From Lota lota (taxonomy: Eukaryota; Chordata; Actinopteri; Gadiformes; Lotidae), in the NCBI GenBank assembly GCA_026745465.1, contig JACYXH010000236.1:583001-647000 (forward strand): a stretch of 64,000 nucleotides of DNA, in the 5' to 3' direction. Under the pieces are notes generated by a model, which saw only the letters and a program-made list of their open reading frames with translations, ran no database searches and was not told the origin of the DNA. Made by a program: the position numbers and the translations under genes. Positions 40,600 to 53,756 of this stretch are shown here, one piece after another; the first letter of the stretch is position 1; every line of letters begins with the position of its first letter.

Positions 40600-41020
40600 G
40601 GCCCGGGTACCGGGTGATGGATGGGGCCCGGGCATGTCGGCAGCGTGGCCGCCAGACGCGGCACCCCAGATAAATGCTGGTGCTTAAGGGGTCTGGAGCA
40701 TTCTCCTCTCCCTAATAAAGATGTCTATCATCCGCGAATGCGTGACCCCACCGACCCACCGAGTCAGCGTGTGGAACAAAGGAGGTGGAGGGCGCAGTCG
40801 CAAATCCTGCGCTAAAAAAAAATAACACAAATAAATCATGCGTAAAATACACAACAAGATGAACCCTCAAGATGATATTCATTCCCGAGGAGGGGATATT
40901 GCGGCATAAAAACTGGATAATGAAATCTGTGGTGCCGTGTTGGTAATGCAGAGCTAATAAAAGAGATAAGCAATCAAATAGGAGCGCTGACTGGCAGGAA
41001 AAGGGGGTCTGATATCACTT
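40600..41020. promoter_or_regulatory. Candidate conserved non-coding element
   Basis: Unique sequence with a GC-rich left part and an AT-richer right part holding GAGCTAATAAAAGAG, AGATAAGCAATC (a GATA site) and ATGATATTCATTC. No repeats apart from a short poly-A. Inference from texture only. Confidence 0.25.
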
Positions 41021-43404
41021 CCCATTCTTTTCCATGCCATTGAAAACGAGAAGGTCCTCGTATAGCTTGTGTACTCCAGCTTACAAAGGAAACCGTCCAA
41101 CAATATTTGCAAAGTTTTAGAAGCTTATTAAAATCAACAGCATGGCACAATGGAGTCCGATGTGAAAGTCATTACATAGATTAGAAGGATTGTGAGACTA
41201 CCACATAAATCACAGTACTGTCTAAAAAGTTAAAAAGTAATGGTTGAAGAGGGTTTCTTTATGCCCATATTTAAGTCTTTCTTCAATTTGACCATCGATA
41301 ATCTGACAATATCATAGATAATAAAATAAAATCCAATATACACTTCTTGCCTGAAGACATCTAGTGATTTAACTTAATGTCAGCCATTAAGCAACAACTT
41401 TTCAGAAAGGTTTTGTCCCAAATGACCTTGGTCATAATTCACTCATATTTCACCACTGATGTGACATGTTTATGTGCGGAATTGCAAGCGTACTTCACAC
41501 TTTTTTTATTTTGCATGGCTATTGTGGTTGTGGGTTTCTTCTGAAACGTAATTTGCAAGGAACATCCACAGGGATATAGGGTTTCCAGCTGGAGTGTCAT
41601 AGCAAACAAGAAATCCTGGAAGGGGATCATCACTCGTGTTGCATTAAGGGAAATCACCGTTGAGTCAACCTGGGACGGAGAAGGCGTAAGAAAATATTAC
41701 AAACAGCAGAGAAATGCTCTTGTCGATAATTGAAGAAGGCTGGATCGGAACAGGTGCAGGTGCGTCGGTGGACATGAAGGGCGAAACCAAAATGCTAGAC
41801 AACAACTGCTGTGTGACTGGTGTGCTGGTCGCACTAGCTGTTTCATCCACTCCAAAGAACAGACTGTGACGACACATGAAAATCCATTTAGGCTACAAGG
41901 CTGAGAAAAATGGGTACAGAGAGGAAACGATTCCAATAGAGGAGCGTAAGGAAAGCACTTCCCCAACAAACGCCCCCGCATGCATCACTTGTGGACGGCC
42001 CGAACCAACAGCAGCTCAGTGCAAGCATGGAGGAATGCACTTTGGTTTTCATTAAACCAAAACACTGGAAGCAGCTCTGGGCAAGTCGCGAGGCATGTCA
42101 CGAAAATAGTATTACATTTTCTGAAACTTTCAGGTTTACAAACTTCCGAGTGCGATCATCATATATTCGTTTTTCGTCTTTTTGTTCATGTAATGGAATA
42201 TATGTGTTCATATATCACGGAATTGCACAACAACATTCATAATTTGGTTTGTTTCAATGTTATAACAATTTCTTACGAACAACGTCCATGTAACACATTA
42301 AAAATGACATGTATTAATCCTAATTGGCCTGAGTGTAGTATTAATCACATACAAAAGCACCCAATGATGCAAACGCCACTAATGCAAAATGAGTGACCCA
42401 AAAGTGTCCACAACATGCTTCAAAGCAATCAGTTTAACGAAGGGTTACGCATGGGTTGCACGGACACTGAGGAAAGGAAGTGTTATTAATTGCACAAAAG
42501 TCAAGAAAAGGTGGACATAACCGAAGGGGGTGGTGGTGTCGGCGATGGGAAGATCTGTCATCGTTCTCAGGCGTTGTTTTGAAATCTACTCTCTTGCTTT
42601 CCTTCAGGAAGTGACACTCGGGATAGCTCGCCGGCGCCGTCATTCGTCCGATCCCAGGTGTTGGAGATTTCTATAATTGCCCCCCACAGCTTCACTGTCT
42701 GAGGCACACCTGGACCTTGACAAACTACACACGGCATGCTGGACCATATTAAGAAAGATCAGTTGCTCTGATGCGAATGCTTGTCGGCGCCTCGAATCCA
42801 GACCATATTGGCGCTCGGACCATCACACGAACTCTTATCCTAATTTGAGATTTTTTGTTTTTATGGAAATAAACTATATGTTTTTTAGTGGGGAAATTCC
42901 CAAATAGATACATTTTAGACTGTTAATATAGACACATAATAAAAAGTATTTGTGATTTTCCAGGATATAAGAATAGCAAGACGGGTATAGGTTTCAGCTC
43001 AATCTGAATACTTCAGTGACAAACACCGTACAATTAATAAATTAACTTCAGATTTTGTTTATGTTCAATTAAAGATCTCAAACTCAAAATTAATGTCTAT
43101 TTACTATATTGATCATTTATTATTTTGTCACTCTCGGTCGACCTTATCCTTATACTGCGCGCTGACGCTGTGTATTGGTAGTAGTGTCAAAAAGCCTATT
43201 TAGTAACTCCCTCGATGGAGCACATCTAGATATACAAACAATGTTTCTGACCAATGGCAATCAGAGATGCGTTCAACCGTAGCGTCAGGGATCTGAAGCA
43301 TGCAAGCATGCGGCTTATATTTGTCAAAGCCAACGCTTGCGTAGAGGGTTTGACTACCTGTCAAAAAGTCAATTTATCTGGGTGAACAAGTGGTGGCGGA
43401 TGCG

Positions 43405-43512
43405 AAGACGGCGAGAGCGAGAGGGCGAGAGAGAGAGCGAGTGGGCGAGAGAGAGCGAGAGGACGAGAGAGAGAGGGCGAGAGAGAGCGAGTGAGGGAGA
43501 GAGCGAGCGAGC
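43405..43512. repeat. GAGA/GAGCGAGA purine-rich tandem repeat
   Basis: Imperfect GAGCGAGA, GGGCGAGA and GAGAGA units run for over 100 bp. The open frame across it reads as an arginine-glutamate-serine repeat and looks accidental. Confidence 0.85.
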
Positions 43513-43929
43513 CAGGGCAGCTTTAAAGAACTGGGTCTCTGGGCCGACGCTCACCTTCAGCGTTCTCCCGACGCGGAATGAGAGTGCTCCATCATCCGGC
43601 GCTCCCCGTGACACAGGGCCGCGAGACTCGGTGGAGAAAGAGCAATGGGGGTGTCGTCAGCCGCGCAATGGGGCCTCGCTCGTGGCGCGACCGGGTCCTG
43701 TTTGGGTTTCACCTCACGCATGTGGTGTGAACATGCACACCGACGAGCAAAAAAACAGCAGCAGCAGTGGTCTCTCACCCGACCAAACCGCTGTTTTACG
43801 TCCGCGGAAAAGAGAAAATTGTGTTCTTTTTGTTAGTTTCCATGCCATTTCCCAGTTTAAGGGAGGCAGCTGGTGGCCAACAGACATCCCTCTATATTAA
43901 TTTCATTGTAGGATTTCTCAAGGCCCTAC

Positions 43930-44100
43930 TTTACATGTTTTGACTTTTTCTCCTTGGACTTGTTTTCCCCAACAAAATATAATTAGCCTCATTTGCATCA
44001 CATTCATTTTAATTAGAGATCTTGGGCATTGCAAGACTACAACATGCATTTTAATTTAATCTAATTACCTTGAAAGCAGGACTCTATCCATTACTGTCAC
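43930..44100. promoter_or_regulatory. Candidate conserved non-coding element with octamer site
   Basis: CATTTGCATCAC near 43990 holds an octamer-like ATTTGCAT core. Homeodomain cores ATAATTAGCC, TTTTAATTAGAG and CTAATTACC lie around it in unique sequence. This combination is typical of neural or developmental enhancers. Conservation was not tested. Confidence 0.35.
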
Positions 44101-44297
44101 TTTTTAATCATGACGTTCCTCTTTCAAAAGAACAGGGAAACAAGTGAACATGGGAACATGGGGAACATGCGAGTTTCCCATTAAACCACACCTATTGCAT
44201 AACCTCTAGGTCAATATTGATGTATTAGTGTGTGTGGGGATGGGGTGAAGGGTGACCTTTGCAATATATTGTCGTTCCCATAAATATGGTTATCCTT

Positions 44298-44429
<132 letters not shown>

Positions 44430-44569
44430 ATGCATGGGGAGTTATTTCACATTTGCCCCCCCCCAAAATCTAAGGCAAATTTTCATTTTACGGCCTGTCA
44501 CCTCCTTGATTTGGAGCAAATGAATGCAGCAGCAAACAAATCTATCAAATCCTACATCAAAACAAATGC

Positions 44570-44586
44570 CACCCCCCCCCCCCCCC
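44570..44586. repeat. Poly-C tract
   Basis: A run of about 15 C, followed by CT-rich sequence to 44620. Confidence 0.85.
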
Positions 44587-46099
44587 TTCCACCTCTCTCT
44601 CCATCTCCCTCTCTCCATCTTAGCGCCACTTGACGACACTGACATAGCAGGAGGGAGAGCCGGTGAGAACAGGGTTGTGGTGCAGAGACGGGAAGGAGGA
44701 AGAGAGCCAACACCTCATTTGTGATTAAACTAGTAGACTCCGGAGCAGCCCCCAAAGCTTGAAGGACGCCTGCCTCAACCCTACAGTCTTGGGGGTTAAT
44801 TCAAGATTTAATTTGACCGGGGATGTGCAAATGATTGCCCTCAAGAACATGTCTTACATACTTGCATTACATACCATGCCGAATACATTCAGTGGAAATT
44901 CCACTTCTGAGAGAGGTAGTGATTTATCAGGGGAGACTAGTCTCAAATGAAGATTAATGCTAAAATTAGTCATTAACATTGCAATTAAATGTGGAGATAC
45001 TCAGGAAAGTGGTGTGGGCTGATCCCAATACCAAAAGATGGAGAATTTTCCATAACCACCCAAGAGATTTATGGGTAGCCTTGCAACGCTAGATACAAGC
45101 TTTTATTAGCAAAATTCCCCATGACCCTTGACTTATCACTAACCAAAAGCACAACTCCAAAACTATACCAGTAGCCTTTGTGAAAGAAATTATCGCTTTG
45201 ACATGGACTAGAAGGTAATTGGACAAAGCAGACAAGACAAAGCCTGCACAGGGAGAGATTAATGGAGTTAACGCATCCATAGAGAACAGGATTATACACA
45301 ACCTGCTCTCCGTTCCTGAGCCAAGTGTCAGAGTGGGTGCTCTTGTTCCCTTTATCTGTACGAAAATAACTAATTAAGACCCCTGTGTTCAACGCATAAA
45401 GGCAGTGATTGAATATTTTTCAAGTGCAAATTTGAATGTGTGAAATCCATTCATAAGACAAGATGGCAAATCGGTGGTCCTACGCCACATAGATGAGTTC
45501 TAAACACCATTTGCATTCATGCATTTTAGAGGCATGACATTTTCATTTAATTCTACTTTTATCATGCATATTCACTTTCCCACAGAAGCATACTGCAGAC
45601 AGATTATTTATTATTCAGCGTTATGTTTGTTTTCTTAATAGGGTTTCACATCTCAAATTGGATTAACCAATATTCTATACTTCTATATCTGTCTATGGAG
45701 GGACAGGTATTGCAAATGAGTGTTGGCCTAAGCTACAACTACTATAGTGCAATACGTCCGACAAATTGTGTTTGTGTCTGCCATTTGTCCGTATACAAAT
45801 GAGCCCTTCTAACCAACTATTCTGTAGAAAACGCATGTAATGGAGACCAAGATCCAAGTTACACAGCTGGAGAAATTGGTGCGATACATGTTCTTAAAAA
45901 ATGAAGTGTCGCCAGTGAAATAACAACGTCCTGTTGACGTTGCATGACGGTCCACCATTACATAGGGCAGCCTTTCTGAAGAGCGCACCAAGACCTCCAG
46001 TCTCCAAACGATTGGGTTTTCCGCATTCAACGTGGGTTGCGTGGCGATTGTTCAAAATCAACGCAGTATAGAGAAACAAGAAAGAAGAGACACGAACAG

Positions 46100-46310
46100 C
46101 TCACAACAGTGACATCCACGGCGACATTAAGGGGATCAGCTCAGTTCAATGGCTCTCCCTCCCCGAGGCTTGACGGCAGTAGGAGAAATGTCAATTTTCA
46201 TGCCGTTTCGAGTTGATTAAGGGGCCCTGATAGATACCTGTCCAGAACATGACAGGTTAAATCAGCGTGCCTTTCACCCAGCCTTTATTTAGCTCCTCCT
46301 CAGCTTGAAC
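46100..46310. promoter_or_regulatory. Candidate conserved non-coding element
   Basis: Unique sequence with GAGTTGATTAAGG, GATAGATACCTGTCC (GATA and E-box-like) and TTATTTAGC cores. No coding signature. Confidence 0.25.
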
Positions 46311-46922
46311 AATAGTCCCCTTCCAGAAAGGGCAGAAAAAAGAAAACAAGAGTAGTGGGCGAGACAGCAGAGCTTTAATTGGGAGCTCATTTTGGAAGTG
46401 ACCTGTTGACTCTGCGTGATTGTGTGAAACGCACACTGTGTTTCGAATGGCTTTGTGAAATTGCTTCGAGGCAGTGGGGGGGGTGTTCTTGTTTGTCTAA
46501 ACTTATTGACATGACTAGTCGTTGCAATCTGAAGGACCATTAGTCTGAAAACAAAGTGGACTGCTGTCGATACAACACTGCTGGTAACTGTCTTTCTACA
46601 CCTCTCTTGCACCAACAGACTCGATGACAACACTGCTGTTTGTCTTTGACACTTTCTCACTCCGGCAAGTTATCCCATCTAATGGGATTGATGAACTATC
46701 TTTTATCACTTCTATATGGACATGTTGATAAGTCCAGCAATAACAGATATGGTGAATTAAACAGTTGCTTATTGTATACATAACTATACGACAACACCAC
46801 AAAAACTCTAAACATGGCTCTCCTTCCTCAGGACATGGGCAACATCATTGCTCGTTTCCCTGACCTATTTGCCTTGAAAAGGTTAAATGTTTAATGTACA
46901 TTGGATACACTACTAGCCATAC

Positions 46923-46923
<1 letters not shown>

Positions 46924-46955
<32 letters not shown>
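46924..46955. repeat. Poly-C tract (32 C)
   Basis: The longest homopolymer in the window. True length is likely to vary between individuals and sequencing methods. Confidence 0.9.
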
Positions 46956-47300
46956 ATCCCACACCACTGCTGTGCATTCCTGCCACTGGGAATAAACCGG
47001 ACAGCTCCTGAATAATGGGAGTACAATACAGGAGAGGAAAAAGCAGCTGATATTGATAGCACCAAAGTGGGCGAGAAGGGCCGGTCACCGTTTTAAATCA
47101 CTACACGTCTCTAGGAAGCAACCGAAGGAGACGGCCACTATCTCAAGATATTTCATGGCCTCTCCAGATCATTCCTCCTCCCTCTGCAACATCTCCTGGC
47201 TCTGCGGCTTGAGGGATGAGAAACATGTTCTTTTGGGCCTCTCGCTCTCCCTCAGGTGCTTTTCCATGTCCCTCTTAGGTCCTCAGACCTCAAGGGAGTC

Positions 47301-47330
47301 TATATATATCCATCTATGTCTATATCTATA

Positions 47331-47399
<69 letters not shown>

Positions 47400-47415
47400 A
47401 TATCTATATATATAT
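47301..47415. repeat. (TA)n / TATC microsatellite
   Basis: TATATC and CTATAT steps flank about 64 bp of pure TA. Confidence 0.95.
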
Positions 47416-48154
47416 GAGGAACGGGTTCAGGCATTGTTTGAGTGGTTGGTCTGGGTAGAAATAGTCTCACAAGTCAGAGACTAAAGAAAAAACCATGAGG
47501 CATTCTGATGTACAAGCCCTACAGAGTGTTTGCTGCCAGTAAATCAAGATAACATGCAAGTAAGTCAGTCATTACGCTATCAATTAACAACCATGTGTGC
47601 TGTCTTAACCTGGCCCCATATGAACACGTTCCACAAAAAGCCCCATGTCTGACCTAGGAGATTGTGTATGGCCGTTATTCCAAAACACTTGTGTTTGAAC
47701 ACAGAGGTATTTAGAGCACAGCAGGGCAAAGCTGTGGCAATGGTGGACTCGTAGGTGGACAACAAAATGATGGTTTGAGAGATGACCCCATGAGGTGTGC
47801 CATGGTTAGCCCTGTACTCTGTATACAAGTTATGATAAGTGAGGCAGCCGAGATGAGAGGTGAGCTTAGTGACCAGAAATGTCTTCGTTTTTTTATCGTA
47901 GAAGCACTCATGCCTCTGACGAATGTGTCACAACTCCTCCTGGTGACCATTTTCTTAATAATAACATATAGCAGACTTTAAAAATTCTTATCGACCTAAA
48001 CTTAACTTTCAAAGTGAAAAATAAATATGAAATTCCCCCCCAAACAAAGCATTGCATGTATAAAAAAAAAAGGGTAGCTACATCCACAAAAGCACTCGTA
48101 TTAATTTTCCCACCAAGCCTGGAGTTATACGGAGGAACTGATGTGCTGCTTTCT

Positions 48155-48270
<116 letters not shown>

Positions 48271-49440
48271 TATAAGTGGGGGTAGTGTGAGCAAAGCAAT
48301 CAGTCATGAATGGCCATAAATTTCATGTCGCGGTGCGGTAGCGAGCGCCGCGCATTTGTGCTGACACTGTGAAATAGTTTGACAGAGAGCTGGCGAGTTT
48401 TACACTCATTTCTTTTTTCCTCAATGAGCTTTTCCATTAGGGAAATATCTACTTCCAGGTCCTAGCCCCACAGAGGTGTTGCATGCCACGCACACAAATG
48501 CACACATACACTCAAATCCCTGTTCTCAAACTGACTGTGCGCGCGTGCGATACCACTGCTGAAACAGATGATGTGGTAGCGGTTGGATGTGTTCGGCGAG
48601 TCATTTTCATCCGGAGAAGTGCCATTAAAAGCATTTAATCTCATAACCTATAACTCACCGTGTCACCGGTACACATTACCATGGTACCAGTGTGATGAAT
48701 TGCACTTTAAAGGAAAATAAATGCTATCAGAAATCTTCCCTTTAATTAGCATGTGTGCTAAATCACCTCCTCCTCTCCCACGCCAGCTAACTGACAGGAC
48801 CCAGAGGATGGACGGAAACACAAAAACAGCGGTCGGTTGGCTCGCTTGTCAAAACTGTCCGTACAAATGTAACGATTGCTCTAACGTGGAGGAAATTGGC
48901 AAACATTTCTATCCCCCAAAGAATTTCCTATGACCAGAGGTAAAGCCCGTATGCTACTGTATTGGGATCTTTGTGGTGGAATATATTTATTGGTTGTTAA
49001 AAACAGATAATTCAACACCCACTTAGCTCTTGTGGCATCCATCTATATAACATTTTCACAGGCGATCCCCGGCAAGCCAGGGCAGAGGACAGTGTTAAGC
49101 CTTTTGTGCGGACCCCATTAAAACAGTGCAATTCTACAAGAGGTCGCCTGACACACACAGACTAAAGAGTGGGATGTATGAGGACCAGATTGTCATCCTT
49201 TGTTTTATCTTGCAGACAGTATGCAAATGAGAAGTCTTCACCGCCATCTCCACTTCCCGAGTCTACAGGCAGGTTTTCCATTTGACATCAAAATATCTGA
49301 GTTGACAACCTGTAATCATATTCATTTACCCTAGAATAAACTGAAATTGAAGAATCAGTGTGCATGTGCATGTGCGCGCGCATGCGTCAAAATAACATCA
49401 GCCAACACAAAATCAAACATAAGATCAGTCTTCCCCATCA

Positions 49441-49486
49441 GTTACATGTATAACGCATGTATAACACATGTATAACGCATGTGCAT
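49441..49486. repeat. Short 12-13-bp tandem repeat
   Basis: Three to four copies of ATGTATAACGC/ATGTATAACAC run in tandem. An alternating purine-pyrimidine stretch (GTGCATGTGCGCGCGCATGC) lies about 70 bp upstream. Confidence 0.8.
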
Positions 49487-50025
49487 TGACGCCATTATAC
49501 GCTACAACATGGACCTCTATGTTCGAGAGAACACTGACCTCAAGTGACCAGTGTGAATACAGAGCCCAACAACGCAAGCAACCAGCACTAGTTATCATTT
49601 GAGGTTAACAAACGATATTAATAACACCAGTTACACACTCACTCCCCTCACCGACAATAGCCACAACCTCCACCATTTTACGCCACCTGCCCCCCAGAAA
49701 AACACCCACCCCCCACACACCCACCCCTATTCATGCATGGTGCAAGTTTAATCATTTGGATTTCCATTATCACAGCTTCTGCTCCTCATTACTCAACCTA
49801 GTTCTCTTCACTAGAGCCATGAACTCAAATTAATTCATTACATCGTCTTTTGCCACAAGATCCAAATCCACGACGGAGCAGAGTTCTTTGGTTATTTGAA
49901 AATCCTCCCCTCTCTCCCATCCAGCCGAATATATTCCCTCATGAACCCCGTCCACTTTAATTAGATTTACTCGGCTCAAATGGAGCAGAGATGGCACCAA
50001 ATGCCACCACTGCTCTACTGGATTG

Positions 50026-50038
50026 GGGGGGGGGGGGA
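50026..50038. repeat. Poly-G tract
   Basis: A run of about 13 G. Confidence 0.85.
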
Positions 50039-50217
50039 AGCAAAAGGTGGAAGGAGCAATGCAGTGTTAGGCAGCCAGGCGCGAACGCTCTATTCAACCA
50101 GGTAGCCGAGCCGGTTGTCAATCACAGCCAGACCGGCACCTTGCAGCTTTGAGCACAACCAACACTCAATGGCTATTCCCTTCCCTGCTCCTCCATTCAC
50201 TACAACCACCCTCTCCT

Positions 50218-50400
50218 GGTCCTCTCACACACACAAACACACACACACCTCTGTCATCCTCACCCTCTCACACACACCACCAACGTCCTCACAAACACGT
50301 CGTTTTCAACCCTCTCTTTCACACACACAAAAACACACACACCTTTGTCATTCTGACACACAACTCGGTCAATCCTCACACACACACACGCGCCACCGCC
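50218..50400. repeat. CA-rich diverged tandem duplication
   Basis: A block of CACACACAAACACACACACA plus CCTCTGTCATCCT is repeated about 105 bp downstream as CACACACAAAAACACACACA plus CCTTTGTCATTCT. The open frames across it are artefacts. Confidence 0.75.
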
Positions 50401-50479
50401 ACCCTCCCTGAACACACATACAAATAAAATCCACCCAGTGCCACACCAGTCCTCTCACATGGTGGGCGACCAAAAGCAA

Positions 50480-50760
50480 TGTCACACCTCCATTAGGTGC
50501 CAGGGGGCGTGCGTCACGTCTTGACGCTTAATGAGGTAGATGAACAGACGCTGCCCTTGTCTGGTCGCACTGATATTAAATCACGATCGCCTGGCGATTT
50601 TGATGTGTCCAACTGACACGAGGAAATATATTTATAATGCAGCTGCATGTTGACGGCAAAACCACTGGCAAAGGCCTCGTCGAATAAAACAACTCCATCG
50701 TTCATTAGATGCACTGCGATGGTGTGGTTCATATTTACTCTCTTTAAAATCCATTTAAGT
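50480..50760. promoter_or_regulatory. Candidate conserved non-coding element
   Basis: Unique sequence with GACGCTTAATGAGG, GATATTAAATCACGATCGCC, TATATTTATAATGCAGCTGC and CATTCATTAG-like cores (TTCATTAGATGC). A CTCF-core-like GCCAGGGGGCG sits at its left edge (50499-50509). It is among the most enhancer-like segments here. Texture-based inference. Confidence 0.35.
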
Positions 50761-51129
50761 TGGAGAAAATAGGCCGCTGATACACTTTAAACACTAATGC
50801 TAAACTGTTTAACAAACCCTATATAGCTCCCCGTAGGAATGCATTTGGATGTCATCCTAGATACTGCCTTCCAAAAACGGCAAGAAGAAACTCTTAACGA
50901 AAAAAATGTAATCCCTTCACTGAGTTTGCTTAACAAAGAGTCGCACCATGAAAATGACATTTTATTATCGTTCCATTTTTATCATTCCATCCCCCTCTTT
51001 TTTCTGCGTATAAATATAGCCACAGACTCAGGCACATCTTGCGAGAGATCATTCTGGAGAGAGGGATGGGTGGAGAGAGCGAGAGCGAAAGAGAGGTATA
51101 GAAAAGAAGTAGTGAAAGTTAATTGGGAA

Positions 51130-51300
51130 ACTCTGGTAGTTGAGTGGGATGCTGACTTTGATCAATGACTGGGGAAACTCATTATCAGTGCGAGGCCAGT
51201 GCATGAGGCGGGCCCTAATTGTGTGCCAGTCTGTAACTCTGCGGTATAATTGACAGCTGCGTGAAGCAGGTGTGCCCAATGACACAAGTGGCACCACGCC
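51130..51300. promoter_or_regulatory. Candidate conserved non-coding element with TCF-like site
   Basis: GACTTTGATCAATGAC near 51154 holds a TCF/LEF core. CCCTAATTGTGTG, GGTATAATTGACAGCTGC (homeodomain plus MEIS/E-box-like) follow in unique sequence. Not tested for conservation. Confidence 0.3.
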
Positions 51301-52448
51301 GGAGACAGAGGGAAAGGGGACACGGAGAAATGGCTCGGAGGATACAGGAAGGAGAAAGAAAAATACAAAAATAAAAGCGTCTCAAAGCGAAGACGGCGTC
51401 GAACACTGGCCAGGTATACAAACAAATCCTGCAAAATTAATATGAATCCTGGGGACACGAGAGATGAATCCTGCGGTATACCAAGAAAATGTGTTGCTGA
51501 ATCCATAGAACATTCTGTATGTGTACACAAATCCAAAAAGCTTTTTTTTTTTTATCTCATTTGAACACTTTTGTGACGTCAGGATGGAGGGCAGGATTTG
51601 TCTAGATTCGTCAACATTGGTTTGGATTTATGATCATTGGGTATAAAGCCATAACAAATGATTGTTCTTGTAAGGCCCTCAAATCAAATTTCCAATAATC
51701 CAGCTCTCACTCACCGAGTTAAGAATTGCTAAATACATGAAGAAATGCTCACAAATAGAAACAAATTGTTTTCATAATCTAAAATGTATATAAAAAAATT
51801 TTATTTTGAAAGGTACAGGGGTAGAAAGGACAACATAGTTATGGTTATTGGTTTCGTTCTGCATCTAACTTTGCTTGGACTGAGGATACGGGGAGATTTC
51901 CCTGTGAGGCTGACTTCCCCGGGCCTCTCATGGATGCAACCGGTGGTATTTAACAATCGGCAAAGCGGGCACAAACTGAAAACCCTTTGGAGATGTCCAT
52001 TACTTCAGAGGCAAGTCCTCTCATTACGCCACGGTGTCACGCTACACGGCTGCTCCGTTCACTTTAATTTCGCAGTTCTTTTTCTTTTTTCCAGAATTCC
52101 ACGCTGATCCCAAAGGGCCCCCCTGCTAGACTGCCACCTCTTACAGGGCAGTACGCAGCCCCACACCTCCTGGGGCTTCAGGTATTGTCTGCACCTCTCA
52201 AAGTGGCCACAACCAGCGGGGGAGAAATTGCTCGTAATCTGTGTTCTCGCGTCTCCGGCGTCCAATGCGTTAGCCCTTTCTACTTGATCTGCAGCTCAGG
52301 CTTTTAGCGCCGACACGCAAACACTTTTTGTTCTGTCGGGTCACGAGTTCTGAGAAGATCCATGCCTCGGACGTGGATCGATTGCAATGTTGGCCCCCTG
52401 GAGACGGCGGCGGTGACTTCGGTCAGTAGGCCCTGACGACGTACGACA

Positions 52449-52474
52449 CCCCCCCCCCCCCCCCCCCCCCCCCC
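52449..52474. repeat. Poly-C tract (26 C)
   Basis: An uninterrupted run of 26 C. Confidence 0.9.
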
Positions 52475-53079
52475 ATTGACGTGACCGAGATGACCGCGCA
52501 GATGCTGCGGGCGGCTGGCCTCATTAGCGAGGGCGGTGGAGGTTCTGATCCGGAGGCCGCGCATCTGATCACCGCCATCTGTACCCGAACAATAAACACC
52601 CGCCCCACCCCACCCATATTACAGCGTACCAGATACCCTTCATGAACAGATGTTTTGTTTGCACATAGCACACGTCAGGGAGGAGAGCGTTGACAGAGGG
52701 AATGTTTAGGGTTAAAAAGTCTTCCGGTACTTGACGAGTCTTTTGGTGGTTGACGAATAACTTTTTGGAAAGCAAGTGCCACTTGCCCGTTAATGACCAT
52801 TGTTATCGTTTGTGTCTGTGGAACAACTAAAACTGTCATCACATTATACGTTTATGCCCCCATTCTCACACACAAGCAAGCATGCACACACGCGCACGCA
52901 CACACACAAGCGGACACACACAGACACAAGCCCTGAGGCTTGGGGAAGATGGATCTCCGGCAAGCGTTCTCAGAAACATTACACATGGATAGATGGTAAC
53001 CATTATAGGTAAACCTTCTGGCGAAAAAAAGATTAGTCTAATTAGTTCTCTCTTTAACTATGCTGATCTTTCGGTAGTA

Positions 53080-53350
53080 CGTTATTGGTGATGCATTTCC
53101 CATTTAAAAAGTGTTGAGGAGGCGAGCGCGGCGCTGCCTGTAAATCGAGTGTTTGGATCTCTCAATCTGTTTACCCAGTGTCATGGTAATGGGCCTCAAG
53201 ACGCCCAAATGGCTTTCCAAATGACTCGCGGATGATGATTTGCTTAATATTTGCCGTGCTCAGCGAGAGAGAACGCCTAGCCGCTGGAATATCCACAGAT
53301 AGCCGCACCGCTGTGCATCTTCCACATCCTGTACTTTTCTTTTTGAAGAT
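53080..53350. promoter_or_regulatory. Candidate conserved non-coding element beside the retrovirus
   Basis: Unique sequence with GTTTACCCAGTGTC (forkhead-like), ATGATTTGCTTAATATTTGCC and GGATGATGAT cores. It ends about 75 bp before the left LTR. Inference from texture only. Confidence 0.25.
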
Positions 53351-53419
53351 GCTCATCTTTCACTGCTGAAGATGGAGGCCAAGAAAACATCCCAAATATA
53401 TGTTTTTTTCCCTTTGCCT

Positions 53420-53423
53420 TGTG
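53420..53423. repeat. Retrovirus target-site duplication, left copy (TGTG)
   Basis: TGTG directly precedes the left LTR and recurs at 60812-60815 after the right LTR. A 4-bp duplication fits gammaretrovirus-type integration. The LTR itself begins TGTG, so a register shift of one repeat unit is possible. Confidence 0.8.
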
Positions 53424-53673
53424 TGTGATGGAAAAATGACCTCAAGCCCTATTCCAAAGCTAACTCGCTTTAACTAGTTGGTTTGGTTTAGGCACTCAAG
53501 TTGTTGTGAGCACATTATAGTGTCCTATTTGTTTTCTTTAAATTATCTACCTCCTCACAGTTGCCTGTCCTTGCATTCCTGCATGGTGCTTTGTTCTATG
53601 AGAGAAACTCCAGAGCAAGTTCTCTCACCTATTATGTGCCTGTTGCCCTGACCGCACAGAGGACCCGCCATAA

Positions 53674-53687
53674 AATCTAGATGGCGC
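53674..53687 (+). promoter_or_regulatory. CTCF-core-like motif in 5' LTR U3
   Basis: AATCTAGATGGCGC matches 11 of 14 positions of CCASYAGRKGGCRS. The same site recurs in the right LTR at 60505-60518. The overlapping GATGGCGCCAT also resembles a YY1 site. Confidence 0.35.
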
Positions 53688-53756
53688 CATATATGATAAG
53701 ATACGACCAGAGGTCTGGCTTTAGCTGTGCATTGAACCAGTTATAGATGGTACAGG

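Noticed and set aside
43337-43900. 187-codon open frame rich in R, E and S
   Set aside because: It is the translation of a GAGA-type purine repeat with unrelated flanks.
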